64,000 nucleotides of DNA from the NCBI GenBank assembly GCA_023301565.1, contig JALZUO010000028.1, forward strand, positions 1-64,000, in the 5' to 3' direction. Shown one piece after another: positions 34,397 through 43,424 of the stretch. This DNA is from Oligoflexales bacterium. GTDB taxonomy: Bacteria > Bdellovibrionota_B > Oligoflexia > Oligoflexales > JALZUQ01. Made by a program: the position numbers and the translations under genes. The notes beneath the pieces are model-generated. The model did not search any database. It had not been told where the DNA came from and worked only from the letters and a program-made list of their open reading frames with translations. The stretch's first letter is position 1. The number at the start of each line of letters is the position of its first letter.

Positions 34397-34948
34397 ATGG
34401 CAAGAACCCCGTCAAATATGACACCTTTAAGTACTCCTCTTCCTGAGTTTAGCGCTTTGGACGTGCGGTCTGGAGAACTATTTACCTCCTCGTCTCTTGG
34501 TGGAAGCCCAGTTCTAGTGGCATTTATTTGCTGCCACTGCCCATTTGTTGTGCATATAGAGAGCGAGTTTTCCCAGCTTTGCACGGTCATGCAAGCCAGA
34601 GGAGTGAGAGTCGTTGGTATCCAATCGAACGATGTTGAAAATTACCCTGCTGATAAACCCGAGAAGATGATTGAGCAAGCAAGCACACATGGTTTTGACT
34701 TCCCGTATTTACACGATGACTCGCAAAGCATCGCAAAGTCTATGAATGCTGCGTGTACGCCAGACTTTTTTCTTTATGATAGCGACCATAAACTGTTTTA
34801 CCGCGGGCAGATGGACTCTAGCCGTCCCGGGAACGAATTGCCTGTGACAGGGGTGGATTTAATTTCTGCTGCGGACGCTTTACTTGCTGGAGATAAGCCA
34901 CCGTTGGAACAAAACCCAAGCATAGGATGCAATATAAAATGGAAGTAA
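34397..34948 (+). CDS. Peroxiredoxin-like thioredoxin-family protein (PRX-like1)
   Basis: The 183-residue cytoplasmic protein matches the AhpC/TSA-related PRX-like1 group, with FICCHCPFVVHIE carrying the CxxC, VGIQSNDVENYP, TPDFFLYD, and the C-terminal PSIGCNIKWK with another cysteine. It is probably a thiol reductase or peroxidase. GGGAG precedes the start. The stop is two bases before the GTG of the next gene, so the two are probably translated from one mRNA. Confidence 0.85.
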   Translation: MARTPSNMTPLSTPLPEFSALDVRSGELFTSSSLGGSPVLVAFICCHCPFVVHIESEFSQLCTVMQARGVRVVGIQSNDVENYPADKPEKMIEQASTHGFDFPYLHDDSQSIAKSMNAACTPDFFLYDSDHKLFYRGQMDSSRPGNELPVTGVDLISAADALLAGDKPPLEQNPSIGCNIKWK

Positions 34949-34950
34949 TA

Positions 34951-35754
34951 GTGAAAGTGAAAATGATTTTTAAGATAGCTTTTACAGTTTGTGCTTTTTG
35001 GTTTCTTGTTGCTCCAAAGCAAGCCCAAGCGTGCGACCTAAAAAAAATCTCCGCCTTTCAAAGAGAAATCAAACAAGTAGAGGCAGGCATTGGAGCAGAC
35101 CTAAAAGAGTTCAAGCCTGGTGTGTCTCCAGTCGGTGATTTGATTTGTAAAAACTGGTCCGCGAATCCCTCGCAGGTTATTTGGGCCAAACTGTTTAGTC
35201 GTCATATCCGCAAAGGAGTCGATCAGATTGCAGCATTGGTTGGAATATTTGACTTCAAACAAAAGAAAATCATTGGGACTGCCTACCATTCACAGTTCGG
35301 GGTAAGCGGTTACGCTAGGCTAAAATACATTGATATTGATACGGCAACCTACCAGGTCTCTTCTGGTCAAAGAGCCTTTGGATTAAAAACCGGTTATATC
35401 AGTGCAGAAGGCAAAAACCTTGCCATGCATGAGATACTATCTTTGTATCTTCCCTTAGGGGATGGACTTAGAGTGCTTGTCGATGGGGTTGTCTTGCAGA
35501 AAAAGTTTGGCGAGAAAGGCAAAAAAGGATGCCTAGTCGCTTATTCTGAGGCTAAAAGTCAGATGAGCATGGTTGCCAAGCCTGGAAATAAACTAAAAAG
35601 TTTTCGCATTACAAGGCAGAACAAAAGTTTTTCCGGTAAATTTAAAAAAGGGAAATGCCTAAAGATAAAGCCAAAATCAAGGGCAGAAAAGTTCGACCTA
35701 GATCCTCCAGGCTACGATGTGCCCGTTAAGTTCAAACATACTTTCAGTTTTTAG
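34951..35754 (+). CDS. Exported protein of unknown function
   Basis: I choose GTG at 34951, which has GGAAG 5 bases upstream inside the end of the previous gene; ATGs at 34939 and 34963 are alternatives. The 267-residue product has a signal peptide (cleavage near KQAQA, about residue 27) followed at once by a cysteine (CDLKK). Two more cysteines occur in the mature part. It is lysine-rich with predicted beta structure. No family was recognised. Its last four bases overlap the stop of the convergent gene at 35751. Confidence 0.6.
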   Translation: MKVKMIFKIAFTVCAFWFLVAPKQAQACDLKKISAFQREIKQVEAGIGADLKEFKPGVSPVGDLICKNWSANPSQVIWAKLFSRHIRKGVDQIAALVGIFDFKQKKIIGTAYHSQFGVSGYARLKYIDIDTATYQVSSGQRAFGLKTGYISAEGKNLAMHEILSLYLPLGDGLRVLVDGVVLQKKFGEKGKKGCLVAYSEAKSQMSMVAKPGNKLKSFRITRQNKSFSGKFKKGKCLKIKPKSRAEKFDLDPPGYDVPVKFKHTFSF

Positions 35755-38276
35755 GCGTTGCGTTTTAGAAACGTAGGCTCACGCGTACGCTTTGCAACTT
35801 CTTCGTCTTCTGTTTTTCGTGCAGCACTGCTAAGGTTGTGAATCATCATGAGAATCTGGCTGGTTTGGGTCCAGGTAGATTCTAGGTTTGCGCTAGCCTC
35901 TGGTGGTAAACCTTCGTGAACGGCCCTGTTTCTAAAATCTTGGAATGAATGTAGTTGATGCACAAAATCGTATAACTGCTTATCTTCTGAAAACTCTAGT
36001 GGGAACAAGTTTTGTAGTCCGTACTGGCATTTTTGCCTTGAAAATACAGCAAAAAATAGTGCGAAAGCTTTTAGGCCGTCTAGGGTAAATCTCTTGCCAG
36101 GCCTAAACTGACAAATTCCTCGAAGCATTTTTCGTAGTTTGAACTTAGAAAAATAAGGAATGGTTTTTACTGTTGGTAGCGAACTTATAAAGTTTTCAAA
36201 TTTAGTCATCTTTTCGATAATAGGGCGAGAGTACCCCAAAAGGTCGAGCTTGCGTTGCAGGACGCCTTCGCGTATCAGGTTGTCTGTTGCTGCTTGAAAG
36301 GCCTCTCTTAGGCTTACCTCCATGGCTTTATATTGCATGTCGATAACTGGGCTTAAGTCCATGGTCCCTGCTGTTTCTTGGCGGACCTTGTCGTAGAAGA
36401 ACAGACCGGTACGAATAGATCTTTGAACCTCTCCCGAGAGCTCTCCAAAAATAGGTATTACCTTTTGGATGTGCGTTTCAGAGTAGTTTTCTAAATGGTT
36501 GTTTTCGACCCTGTGAAGAATGCTACCAGGTTTTTGTTTGCCACTGCGTTTTGGCGTGGTTCGTGGGTTGGCTAGTGGCGTGCCTTGTGACGTGGGTTGC
36601 GCTGGTTTTTTTTCAGCCCTTCGGACTATCGTTGCTGCCGGACTTTTTGTAGGTCTACTTGCTGCTTCGGGTTTCGAACTTTTCACATGGCTGTTTACAG
36701 GTGTAGGCGCTGAGGCCTGGGGTATAGCAGGGATGCCGGTAGCATCGGATTGCAAACTGCTGCGCAGAAGGTCCAATGACTCTTCTATCTCCAGGTCGGA
36801 AAGACCTGTTTGGCTGCCTTTTGACTCAAGCTCTTTGATGGAATCTCTTAGCTGCACTTGTACCAAGCTTGTGTCGAGATTTTTTAACGAGCGAAAAAAA
36901 CGCATTTTGAGTTGGGGGTGAAACCCAGACTTTCCGGTAAATTTTAGCAGCTCTTGAAGGGCGCGAGGGCTTCTTATTTGAAGGAGTGCATCCACTATGG
37001 CTCGCTGTTCAGATGTACGGTTCGTGTGTACATAGTCTAAAAGCTGTAAAACAGCTTTGTCCTGGTTTGTGAACGCGCCAAATGCTTTGATAAACACTTG
37101 GCGGTAAATCCCGGTCGTGCCTCTAGCAAGCCTTGAAAGGTTGGTTAGTTGGAAATCATTTTGCAACGTATAGACAGAAGCTACACAGCACCACGGGCCG
37201 TCTTTAAGTATCCCGGAATTTTTTGCATTACGGTACATAAAGTCAAATAGCCTTGAGCGGTCCTGAGGTGTGCGGATTGCTAGGGTTGCAGAATTTTGGT
37301 CTCGAAGCTGGCGCCAGACTTTAAATGCTGTTTTGTTTAACCATGGACGGACTAGTGTTCCTAATTTACGTTGTTTGCTCTCGTTTATGTTTAAAAAGGC
37401 TTCGCTTAGTTGCTCTGAGTCTACCCCCGTAAGTAGGTTTCTGCTTAAGCTCTTTTTATCCGAAATGCTACAAAGCCTTTCCAGTAATGGTTTGATTGCA
37501 ATAGCGTTTAACTTATGTCGCTTTGCTGCTGTGGGCCAGTATTGGTCAAGCTTTTCTAAATCTTCAATGTCTGCCCACGGTATAGGGGCTTCACTGTCTG
37601 GCTTAGACAAGCGAAATCGAATAGCTTCTCTCCATAATCCGCCTGGGCCAAGCTTTTGAACGCCTTCTAGGGCCGTTGGTTCGAACTTTGCCAGGTAGGT
37701 AATTGCCGGGAACAATGCTTTTGCGTCTGGGTAAGGGTATTCTTTGAATCGATTGCAGTAGTTTACGGCCATGGTCGTAAACATAGAAGAGCTATAGTTG
37801 TATTTTACGGACTCACTAAGGGCAAGAGCGTGGAATGCATCAGAGAATTCATCCAAGCCCTCAAGCTTGCTAACATGGTCTAAAAGCTGCGTCCCCTCAA
37901 AACACTCTGAATGCATCAGAATTATGTAGCGCACGCGCTGCCCACAGTGTTTGTTGTGAAAAAGATCTAAAATCTTTTGTGCTTTGGTGTGGTTCGTATG
38001 CTCAATCCATTTGCGAAGAAACACAATGGTTTGTGGCTCAAAGTTCAAGCTTAAATGCTCCAACAAAGCTTCTTCAAAAAGGTGCTTTTCGCTGCCTGCT
38101 GCTGCGATGTCTAGGATATGTTCTTGCTCTTGTATGGGTAAGCCAAGTTCTAACAAATCAAAGGCAAGGTCAACGCTCACAGAGGCCGCGTCCGCTTTTT
38201 GTTTTTTCAATTTGACAAGAATATCTAGCCTGCGAACTTCGCTGGATTCTGCTAAATATTCTTGCAGAAGGCTCAT
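35751..38276 (-). CDS. Large helical-repeat protein with Pro/Ser linker and HEPN-like C-terminus
   Basis: The 841-residue cytoplasmic protein has three parts. Residues 1 to about 500 are alpha-helical and read like HEAT/ARM-type repeats. About 505-580 is a low-complexity linker rich in Pro, Ser, Ala and Lys. About 590-841 is a second helical domain whose end contains DFRNRAVHEG, with R782 and H787 in the R-x4-6-H arrangement typical of HEPN domains. HEPN domains are often RNases or nucleotide-binding modules in defence and stress systems. No signal peptide or membrane segment was seen. It stands alone, with no toxin-antitoxin partner next to it. The function is unknown. Confidence 0.6.
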   Translation of the reverse strand: MSLLQEYLAESSEVRRLDILVKLKKQKADAASVSVDLAFDLLELGLPIQEQEHILDIAAAGSEKHLFEEALLEHLSLNFEPQTIVFLRKWIEHTNHTKAQKILDLFHNKHCGQRVRYIILMHSECFEGTQLLDHVSKLEGLDEFSDAFHALALSESVKYNYSSSMFTTMAVNYCNRFKEYPYPDAKALFPAITYLAKFEPTALEGVQKLGPGGLWREAIRFRLSKPDSEAPIPWADIEDLEKLDQYWPTAAKRHKLNAIAIKPLLERLCSISDKKSLSRNLLTGVDSEQLSEAFLNINESKQRKLGTLVRPWLNKTAFKVWRQLRDQNSATLAIRTPQDRSRLFDFMYRNAKNSGILKDGPWCCVASVYTLQNDFQLTNLSRLARGTTGIYRQVFIKAFGAFTNQDKAVLQLLDYVHTNRTSEQRAIVDALLQIRSPRALQELLKFTGKSGFHPQLKMRFFRSLKNLDTSLVQVQLRDSIKELESKGSQTGLSDLEIEESLDLLRSSLQSDATGIPAIPQASAPTPVNSHVKSSKPEAASRPTKSPAATIVRRAEKKPAQPTSQGTPLANPRTTPKRSGKQKPGSILHRVENNHLENYSETHIQKVIPIFGELSGEVQRSIRTGLFFYDKVRQETAGTMDLSPVIDMQYKAMEVSLREAFQAATDNLIREGVLQRKLDLLGYSRPIIEKMTKFENFISSLPTVKTIPYFSKFKLRKMLRGICQFRPGKRFTLDGLKAFALFFAVFSRQKCQYGLQNLFPLEFSEDKQLYDFVHQLHSFQDFRNRAVHEGLPPEASANLESTWTQTSQILMMIHNLSSAARKTEDEEVAKRTREPTFLKRNA

Positions 38277-38635
38277 GTTGTTTCTCGTTTCTCTAAGCTT
38301 AAAAGTGCAAAAAAATATGCCTTGTGGGTCGCGGCGAAACCTTGTCGCCGTTTAAACCTTTTCCCTGCTCTTCGTTTCGGGAAAATCGAGTGACATCCTT
38401 TGTAAATATGCGTTTGTTAGATAAAATCCATAAGAAACAGGTACTTGTATTGGTTTCGTCGACCTATTAGAGATGGTTTCTAGTAGGCAAATAATACTGC
38501 CTTGAATTAAGGCGGGCTAGTGTATAGGTGTTTTATTGACTTCTCTTTAGCCTGGTTCAAGGTTAACCTCGAAGCCTGAGTTTATGCCGTTTTTTGAGGG
38601 TGTTTATTCGTTTAGGCAAAAGGGAGATCGTGAAA
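38277..38635. other. Divergent intergenic region upstream of fabG
   Basis: This stretch separates the helical-repeat gene (minus) from fabG (plus). It contains a short perfect stem, CGGCGA (38332-38337) / TCGCCG (38345-38350), and a TTGACT at about 38535 that could be a -35 box, but no matching -10 was convincing. No ORF was found. Confidence 0.4.
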
Positions 38636-39376
38636 GTGACCAGCGTAGAAAATGTAAAACGTGTTTTGGTAACGGGAGCTAGCAAAGGTATTGGCTATGC
38701 CTGTGCCGAGTGGTTTGCTTCGCGTGGCCACAAGGTAGCGGTACACTATAGGTCGGGCAAAGATGCGGCAGAAGAGTTTTGTAAACGCTACGACCAGTGC
38801 GTTCCATTGGGAGCGGATCTTTCGGATACGGATGCTCAAAAGAAGTTGGTAGAGGATGTTTGTGAGTCCTTTGGTGGCATCGATATTTTAGTAAACAACG
38901 CAGGAATGTCCTTAGATAAAATTCTGCTAATGGCTAAACCAGAAGATTTAGACCGTATTCTCAAGGTGAATGTAACGCCTGTGATGCATTTGACTAAACT
39001 TGCAACCAAAAAAATGCTCAAACAACGCTGGGGTAGGGTGATCCAAGTAAGCTCTGTGGTTGGACACACTGGCAACGCGGGACAAAGCCTATATAGCTTG
39101 AGTAAAGGTGCTATTTCGGCCTTTACAAAAAGCGCGGCCCAAGAGTTGGCAAAAGCAGGGATCACCATCAACTGTGTGGCTCCTGGCTTTATTCAAACAG
39201 CGATGACAGATGCATTGTCTGATGTGCAGCAAGAAGCGATTCTGACTGGGATTCCGATGAAACGTATTGGGAACCCTTCGGAGGTTGCAGCCTGTGTCGG
39301 CTTTCTTGCTTCTGATGGGGCAAGTTATGTCACAGGATCGACGCTGCATGTAAACGGGGGGATGTATTGCGCATGA
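38636..39376 (+). CDS. fabG: 3-oxoacyl-ACP reductase FabG-like
   Basis: This short-chain dehydrogenase reduces 3-ketoacyl-ACP with NADPH. The 246-residue protein has the cofactor motif VTGASKGIG, NNAGMS, the catalytic Ser in SSVVGHTGNAGQ, YSLSKGA with the YxxxK pair, and the C-terminal VTGSTLHVNGGMY. Two GTG starts are possible (38630 and 38636); I take 38636 for its spacing from AGGGAG. The stop overlaps the start of fabH2 (ATGA), so the two are translationally coupled. Confidence 0.88.
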   Translation: MTSVENVKRVLVTGASKGIGYACAEWFASRGHKVAVHYRSGKDAAEEFCKRYDQCVPLGADLSDTDAQKKLVEDVCESFGGIDILVNNAGMSLDKILLMAKPEDLDRILKVNVTPVMHLTKLATKKMLKQRWGRVIQVSSVVGHTGNAGQSLYSLSKGAISAFTKSAAQELAKAGITINCVAPGFIQTAMTDALSDVQQEAILTGIPMKRIGNPSEVAACVGFLASDGASYVTGSTLHVNGGMYCA

Positions 39377-40383
39377 GTATAAGAATCACAAGTGCGGGGC
39401 ACCATTACCCAGAGACAGTTTTGGACAACTCGTTTTTTGAAAGTTTGGATATTGAAACTAATGACGAGTGGATAGCTTCTCGAACAGGTATCCGCGAACG
39501 CCGAACCGTTCTTTCACATGAAGATATCCTTGCGCAGCGGCATGGCAAAATAACTATGGATGAGATTTGCGCTCGCGACAGCTATCCAGGAATAGCTCCT
39601 TTTATGAAGCCATCGGTTGATATGATGGAGAAACGTACTCCAAGCTTGGATCCTTCGACTTTTACAACTTCTCTTTGCACTACAATCTTTGGCCAAACCC
39701 TTGTGCCTGTGAACGCAAATTTGGTTGCCGATGCCGTCGGTGCCAAAAGTGCAGTAGGCATGGATTATGGCTCAGCTTGTAGTAGTTTTGTAACAGGGAT
39801 GCGGCTAGCCGCAGGTCTTTTGTATGTAGACCCCAAAGAAAAGGTTCTTTTGACTCTGGGTGATCGGCTTACGACTATGCTCAACTATGCCGATCGTGGT
39901 AGCTGCATTTTGTTTGGTGATAGCTCCGCTGCTTTTTCTGTGGAGAGAACTACAGACAAACCAGGGCTTGAGCTAGTTGATTCGATGGTTGCCGGAGATG
40001 CCGGAAACTGGGCGAAAATTCATAAACCTCGCTATGACCATTTCTGGCAAGATGGCAGGTCTGTGCAAAAGTTTGCAGTTCAAAAGACGATTGATATGAC
40101 ACAAAAAATGCTCGAAAAACATGGAATGGTCGTATCAGATCTAGACTACTTTGTTGCGCACCAGGCCAATGGGCGCATGCTTGATTTTGTAGAAAAAAGC
40201 CTTGAAGTCGCTCCAGAAAAGCACCTTCGTAATGTTGATACTCTAGGGAATCAGGGTGGTAGTGGTGCTGCCGTAGCTCTTTCACAGGCTTGGGAACGCT
40301 TTAAGCCAGGAGATAAGATCATTGTAACTGTGGTAGGGGCTGGGCTTACGTGGGGATCACTGCTGCTGGAATATAAAGCTTAA
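39373..40383 (+). CDS. Second ketoacyl-ACP synthase III (FabH-like), coupled to fabG
   Basis: The 336-residue protein keeps the KAS III triad: Cys in YGSACSSFV (C136), His in FVAHQANGRM and Asn in LGNQGGSG. It differs from the first FabH by a longer, divergent segment between residues 46 and 100, in the region that shapes the substrate tunnel. Together with its fabG partner it could initiate a special acyl chain (branched, hydroxylated or polyunsaturated-type lipids, or a secondary metabolite). The start ATG at 39373 overlaps the fabG stop. A terminator follows. Confidence 0.85.
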   Translation: MSIRITSAGHHYPETVLDNSFFESLDIETNDEWIASRTGIRERRTVLSHEDILAQRHGKITMDEICARDSYPGIAPFMKPSVDMMEKRTPSLDPSTFTTSLCTTIFGQTLVPVNANLVADAVGAKSAVGMDYGSACSSFVTGMRLAAGLLYVDPKEKVLLTLGDRLTTMLNYADRGSCILFGDSSAAFSVERTTDKPGLELVDSMVAGDAGNWAKIHKPRYDHFWQDGRSVQKFAVQKTIDMTQKMLEKHGMVVSDLDYFVAHQANGRMLDFVEKSLEVAPEKHLRNVDTLGNQGGSGAAVALSQAWERFKPGDKIIVTVVGAGLTWGSLLLEYKA

Positions 40384-40408
40384 CTCTGCGTTTAGCCTAT
40401 TTTAAAAA

Positions 40409-40446
40409 GCCCCACGCAACGTGCAAAAGCGCTGCGGGGGATTTTT
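40409..40446. terminator. Terminator after the fabG-fabH2 unit
   Basis: CCCC-A-CGCA (40410-40418) pairs with TGCGGGGG (40433-40440), preceded by AAAAA and followed by ATTTTTAAAG. It lies 26 bases after the fabH2 stop and may also serve the convergent gene ending at 40470. Confidence 0.8.
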
Positions 40447-40469
40447 AAAGAACAGTATTTGAATGCTCG

Positions 40470-41639
40470 CTAGCCTTCGTCAGAGGCATCATCCAGTGGA
40501 AGATCAAACAGACTTGTCACAAAGTCAGCCAACATATCAATCATTCCATCACTTAGACCTGCTACCTCTTCGATGAGTTCAGCCGTGTCGTTGTCGCCAC
40601 CTTCAGCAAAGGCTGTGATCCTACGAGCACCCTCTCCCATGATTCCATGTACAAAACCGTTGCTAGAATAAAAAGTCGATGCCACGCTAAAGTTTAAGCC
40701 TTCTTGAAGGAGGCCACGCTGCTCGTCTACTACCGGAAGACTTGCAAGGTAAGCACCTAGCAAAAAGTTTTTTACGTATTGATCGATAAAACCTGTGTCT
40801 ATGTCTGGGTCTTTGGCTAGCTCTTTATCCAATAGTGTTTTGTCTAGTTCGACGCCGGCTAGAGGCGCTTGGTCAAAAATATTCAACGAGGCGTATATAT
40901 GAACAAATAGGCGTAACCACATTCCTCCCTTGCCTTTATCCTCTTCTATAGCGAACTTTCTAGTGTTATCTAGAACAGTTGCAAAAGCAGTCAAAACTTG
41001 GTTTTTTGTTTTAGCTTCGGCCAGTGCAGCTGTAAACTTTTTCGCTTCAGCAATTAGCTTAAGCTCAATATCGTCTGCGTCGGGGTCGACTTTTTGCCCA
41101 TCAATATATGCATCGAGCAGGCCGCCGACAATATTAGCCGCAACTAAGATGTCAAAACCGATGTGAAGCTGTGTTGAAATGCTGTGACTATCTGCGGCAT
41201 CTTTTTTTAGATCCATGCTAAAGCCAAAAGTCGTATCTTTGCCTTCATTGCCTGGTTTTTGCAGGATAGAGCCGTCCAGCTCAACGTTGAACTCTATGTT
41301 TAAAGCTCTTTTTTCTAGGTCAAGGCTTTTAAACTCAAACTGAATAGGCGCAGAACCGTCTTCTTTTATTTTGAGTTGTGGGATCGTTGGAAGCTCAATG
41401 GCATCCATGTCTTTTTTTGCTCTTTTTTCGTTGATCGCTTTTTCTTTGATTGCGATGCTTTCGTTTTGAAGCTCGATGCTTTTGGATATTTTTTTAACGA
41501 GCTCTGGGATCACCTCTTCTTTGAGCTTTTTGTTTAAGGTTTCAATCTCATCGGTTGTTTTAACTTCTGCAGAAAGCGTTCCTGCAAACAGTGCTGTGAA
41601 CATCATAAAAGTCAGTGAAGGTAATAGCTTTATAAGCAT
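40470..41639 (-). CDS. Exported coiled-coil-containing protein of unknown function
   Basis: The 389-residue protein has a signal peptide (cleavage near GTLSAE, about residue 24). A Lys/Glu-rich segment with heptad character follows (about 28-75), then a mixed domain with acidic loops (VDPDADDIELK, KDPDIDTG) and a hydrophobic-acidic C-terminus. AAGGAG lies about 9 bases before the ATG. No family was recognised. It is monocistronic, with a candidate small RNA encoded on the opposite strand just upstream. Confidence 0.6.
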   Translation of the reverse strand: MLIKLLPSLTFMMFTALFAGTLSAEVKTTDEIETLNKKLKEEVIPELVKKISKSIELQNESIAIKEKAINEKRAKKDMDAIELPTIPQLKIKEDGSAPIQFEFKSLDLEKRALNIEFNVELDGSILQKPGNEGKDTTFGFSMDLKKDAADSHSISTQLHIGFDILVAANIVGGLLDAYIDGQKVDPDADDIELKLIAEAKKFTAALAEAKTKNQVLTAFATVLDNTRKFAIEEDKGKGGMWLRLFVHIYASLNIFDQAPLAGVELDKTLLDKELAKDPDIDTGFIDQYVKNFLLGAYLASLPVVDEQRGLLQEGLNFSVASTFYSSNGFVHGIMGEGARRITAFAEGGDNDTAELIEEVAGLSDGMIDMLADFVTSLFDLPLDDASDEG

Positions 41640-41709
41640 CAGTAGTCTCCTTAGCTGGGCGCTCGGGGCGCCTATGTGTGATTTTAGATAGTCAGGGTAT
41701 AGAACGGAA

Positions 41710-41816
41710 GCCCTTGGGCCACAAATGATTTCTCGAGTTCTGTGGCGCTGCGAAGGCTAAATATATAGCCACCTCTAAAAGCTTTTGCAGTAAGCTTTTT
41801 AGAGGTGCTTTTTTTT
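41710..41816 (+). ncRNA. Candidate small RNA with three hairpins and T8 terminator
   Basis: Between two minus-strand genes, the plus strand shows GCCACA/TGTGGC (41718-41723 with 41741-41746), GGCTA/TAGCC (41755-41759 with 41766-41770) and a long stem, ACCTCTAAAAGCTT with AAGCTTTTTAGAGGT (41771-41806), followed by CTTTTTTTTA. The U-tract is on the plus strand only, so this hairpin cannot be an ordinary purA terminator. A GGTATAGA -10-like box (TATAGA 41698-41703) would start transcription near 41710. The -35 region is weak. No known RNA family was recognised. Confidence 0.42.
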
Positions 41817-41849
41817 ATGGCGTTTAAATTATAGGCGACCTAAGCCTGG

Positions 41850-43112
41850 CTAAACAAAAGAACTACGGTCTACCCCAAAGCCAATACGGTCAATTTTTTG
41901 ATCCAAAAACTTTTCTATATATGCCAGGTAAGACCTGGTTTCATCCGAAAAATCATCGGCAGTTGCGATGTTGGGTTTCTCGGAAAGCTTTTTCCACCCA
42001 CTTAGCTCGTGGTAGTTAGGCTCGGCCTCACAAGCTTCCATCCACGGGCTTGCGTCATTATCCGCGCTTTTTTTATAGGAAGTGCATATTTTTAAGGTGT
42101 CGAGGCCAGAGAGAACATCAAGCTTGTTGATGATTAGTTTGTTGATGCCACACACGTCAACGGCATACTTGAGAGCAACAAGGTCTAGCCATCCGCAGCG
42201 TCGCGGCCGGCCAGTAGTTGCACCTTTTTCGTGGCCAACATCTGCCAGGTGTTTTCCGCTTGCATCGTTTAGTTCTGTAGGAAACGGACCTTCGCCCACG
42301 CGGGTTGCGTATGCTTTTGCAATCCCGTAAATATCGCGTATCCATCGCGGGCTAATACCGAGAGAAGCACAAGCACCCCCAGCAATAGTATTGCTGCTGG
42401 TTACAAAAGGGTAGCTTCCATGATCTACATCTAAAAGAGCTCCCTGAGCCCCTTCAATTAGAATGCTTTTACCAGCCACAGCCCACTTGCGTAGCCTCGC
42501 CTCGGCATCGCAAACTTGTTTTGCAATCTGCGTACATGCTTTATCAAAGGCTTTCCACTCTTCTGAGTTGGTCTCTAAAAAATCCGAGAATTTTGGCTCG
42601 AGCATCGACATCTGTTTTTTCCAGGTTGCCATGCGTTCTGGGGATTTACAGAAAGACGCACGCAGACCTATTCGGCGAGCACGGTCCGAGTAAGTTGGCC
42701 CAATGCCACGTTTTGTGGTTCCTATTGGTTTGTCACGTCTACCTTCAAACTCTTGGTCTAAGTGGATATGCCACGGAGTAATCAGATGTGCCCTGCCTGA
42801 TACCCAAAGGTTTTTGGCTTCAAACCCGGAAGAACATGCGTTTTTCAGCTCTTCTTGCAGTACGACTGGATTTACGACAACCCCTGCGCCAATCATACAG
42901 GCCTTGTTGCGAAATACCCCACTTGGCAGTAAGTGCAGTACTTTTTTTTCTCCGTTTACATAAATCGTGTGGCCAGCGTTGTTTCCACCTTGATAGCGGA
43001 CAATCAGGTCTGATTTTTCACTGAGTATATCTACCCATTTACCTTTTCCTTCATCGCCCCATTGGGCACCAATAAGAATGTCTATATTCTTGGAATCGTT
43101 TGTACTGGTCAC
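41850..43112 (-). CDS. purA: Adenylosuccinate synthetase PurA
   Basis: PurA joins IMP and aspartate with GTP to make adenylosuccinate, the first committed AMP step. The 420-residue protein begins with IGAQWGDEGKGKWVD and keeps YQGGNNAGHTI, IGTTKRGIGPTYSDRA, ILIEGAQGALLD and TTGRPRRCGWLD. I start at GTG 43112 because AAAAGGAG lies 8 bases upstream. An in-frame TTG at 43196 would add 28 residues that do not look like the family and has no site. purB, the next enzyme for AMP, is encoded about 1.2 kb away. Confidence 0.96.
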   Translation of the reverse strand: MTSTNDSKNIDILIGAQWGDEGKGKWVDILSEKSDLIVRYQGGNNAGHTIYVNGEKKVLHLLPSGVFRNKACMIGAGVVVNPVVLQEELKNACSSGFEAKNLWVSGRAHLITPWHIHLDQEFEGRRDKPIGTTKRGIGPTYSDRARRIGLRASFCKSPERMATWKKQMSMLEPKFSDFLETNSEEWKAFDKACTQIAKQVCDAEARLRKWAVAGKSILIEGAQGALLDVDHGSYPFVTSSNTIAGGACASLGISPRWIRDIYGIAKAYATRVGEGPFPTELNDASGKHLADVGHEKGATTGRPRRCGWLDLVALKYAVDVCGINKLIINKLDVLSGLDTLKICTSYKKSADNDASPWMEACEAEPNYHELSGWKKLSEKPNIATADDFSDETRSYLAYIEKFLDQKIDRIGFGVDRSSFV

Positions 43113-43424
43113 GGGCACAACTCCTTTTGCAGGGTTTTGGTTTTGCGGGCCTTGGATTGCTTTAACGTTCTCAAGGTTGCTACCTAGTGTAATCAAGTTA
43201 CTACAGTCGCATTCTAGGAATAAATCCCTAGAAGGTCACGCTATCGTTTTTAAAAAAGCTTAGCTTCTCTGCAGCAATAAAAGTGCTGTTTCCGGCGCCA
43301 ATGTTCGTTGTGACCGTGCCTGTGACTAGCCGTTCCAGAGGGTATATCAGTAATATCGGTACCTTAGATAAAAAAAGGGGTGATTTTACTTTGCCTGGTC
43401 AGGAACCGTTCAAAGGCTTGGGTG
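43113..43424. other. Intergenic region upstream of purA
   Basis: These 312 bases hold the purA leader. An inverted repeat, TCTAGG/CCTAGA (43213-43218 with 43227-43232), lies about 100 bases upstream of the purA start and could be an operator. A divergent copy of an element also found upstream of purB occurs at 43271-43315. No ORF or RNA gene was seen. Confidence 0.4.
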
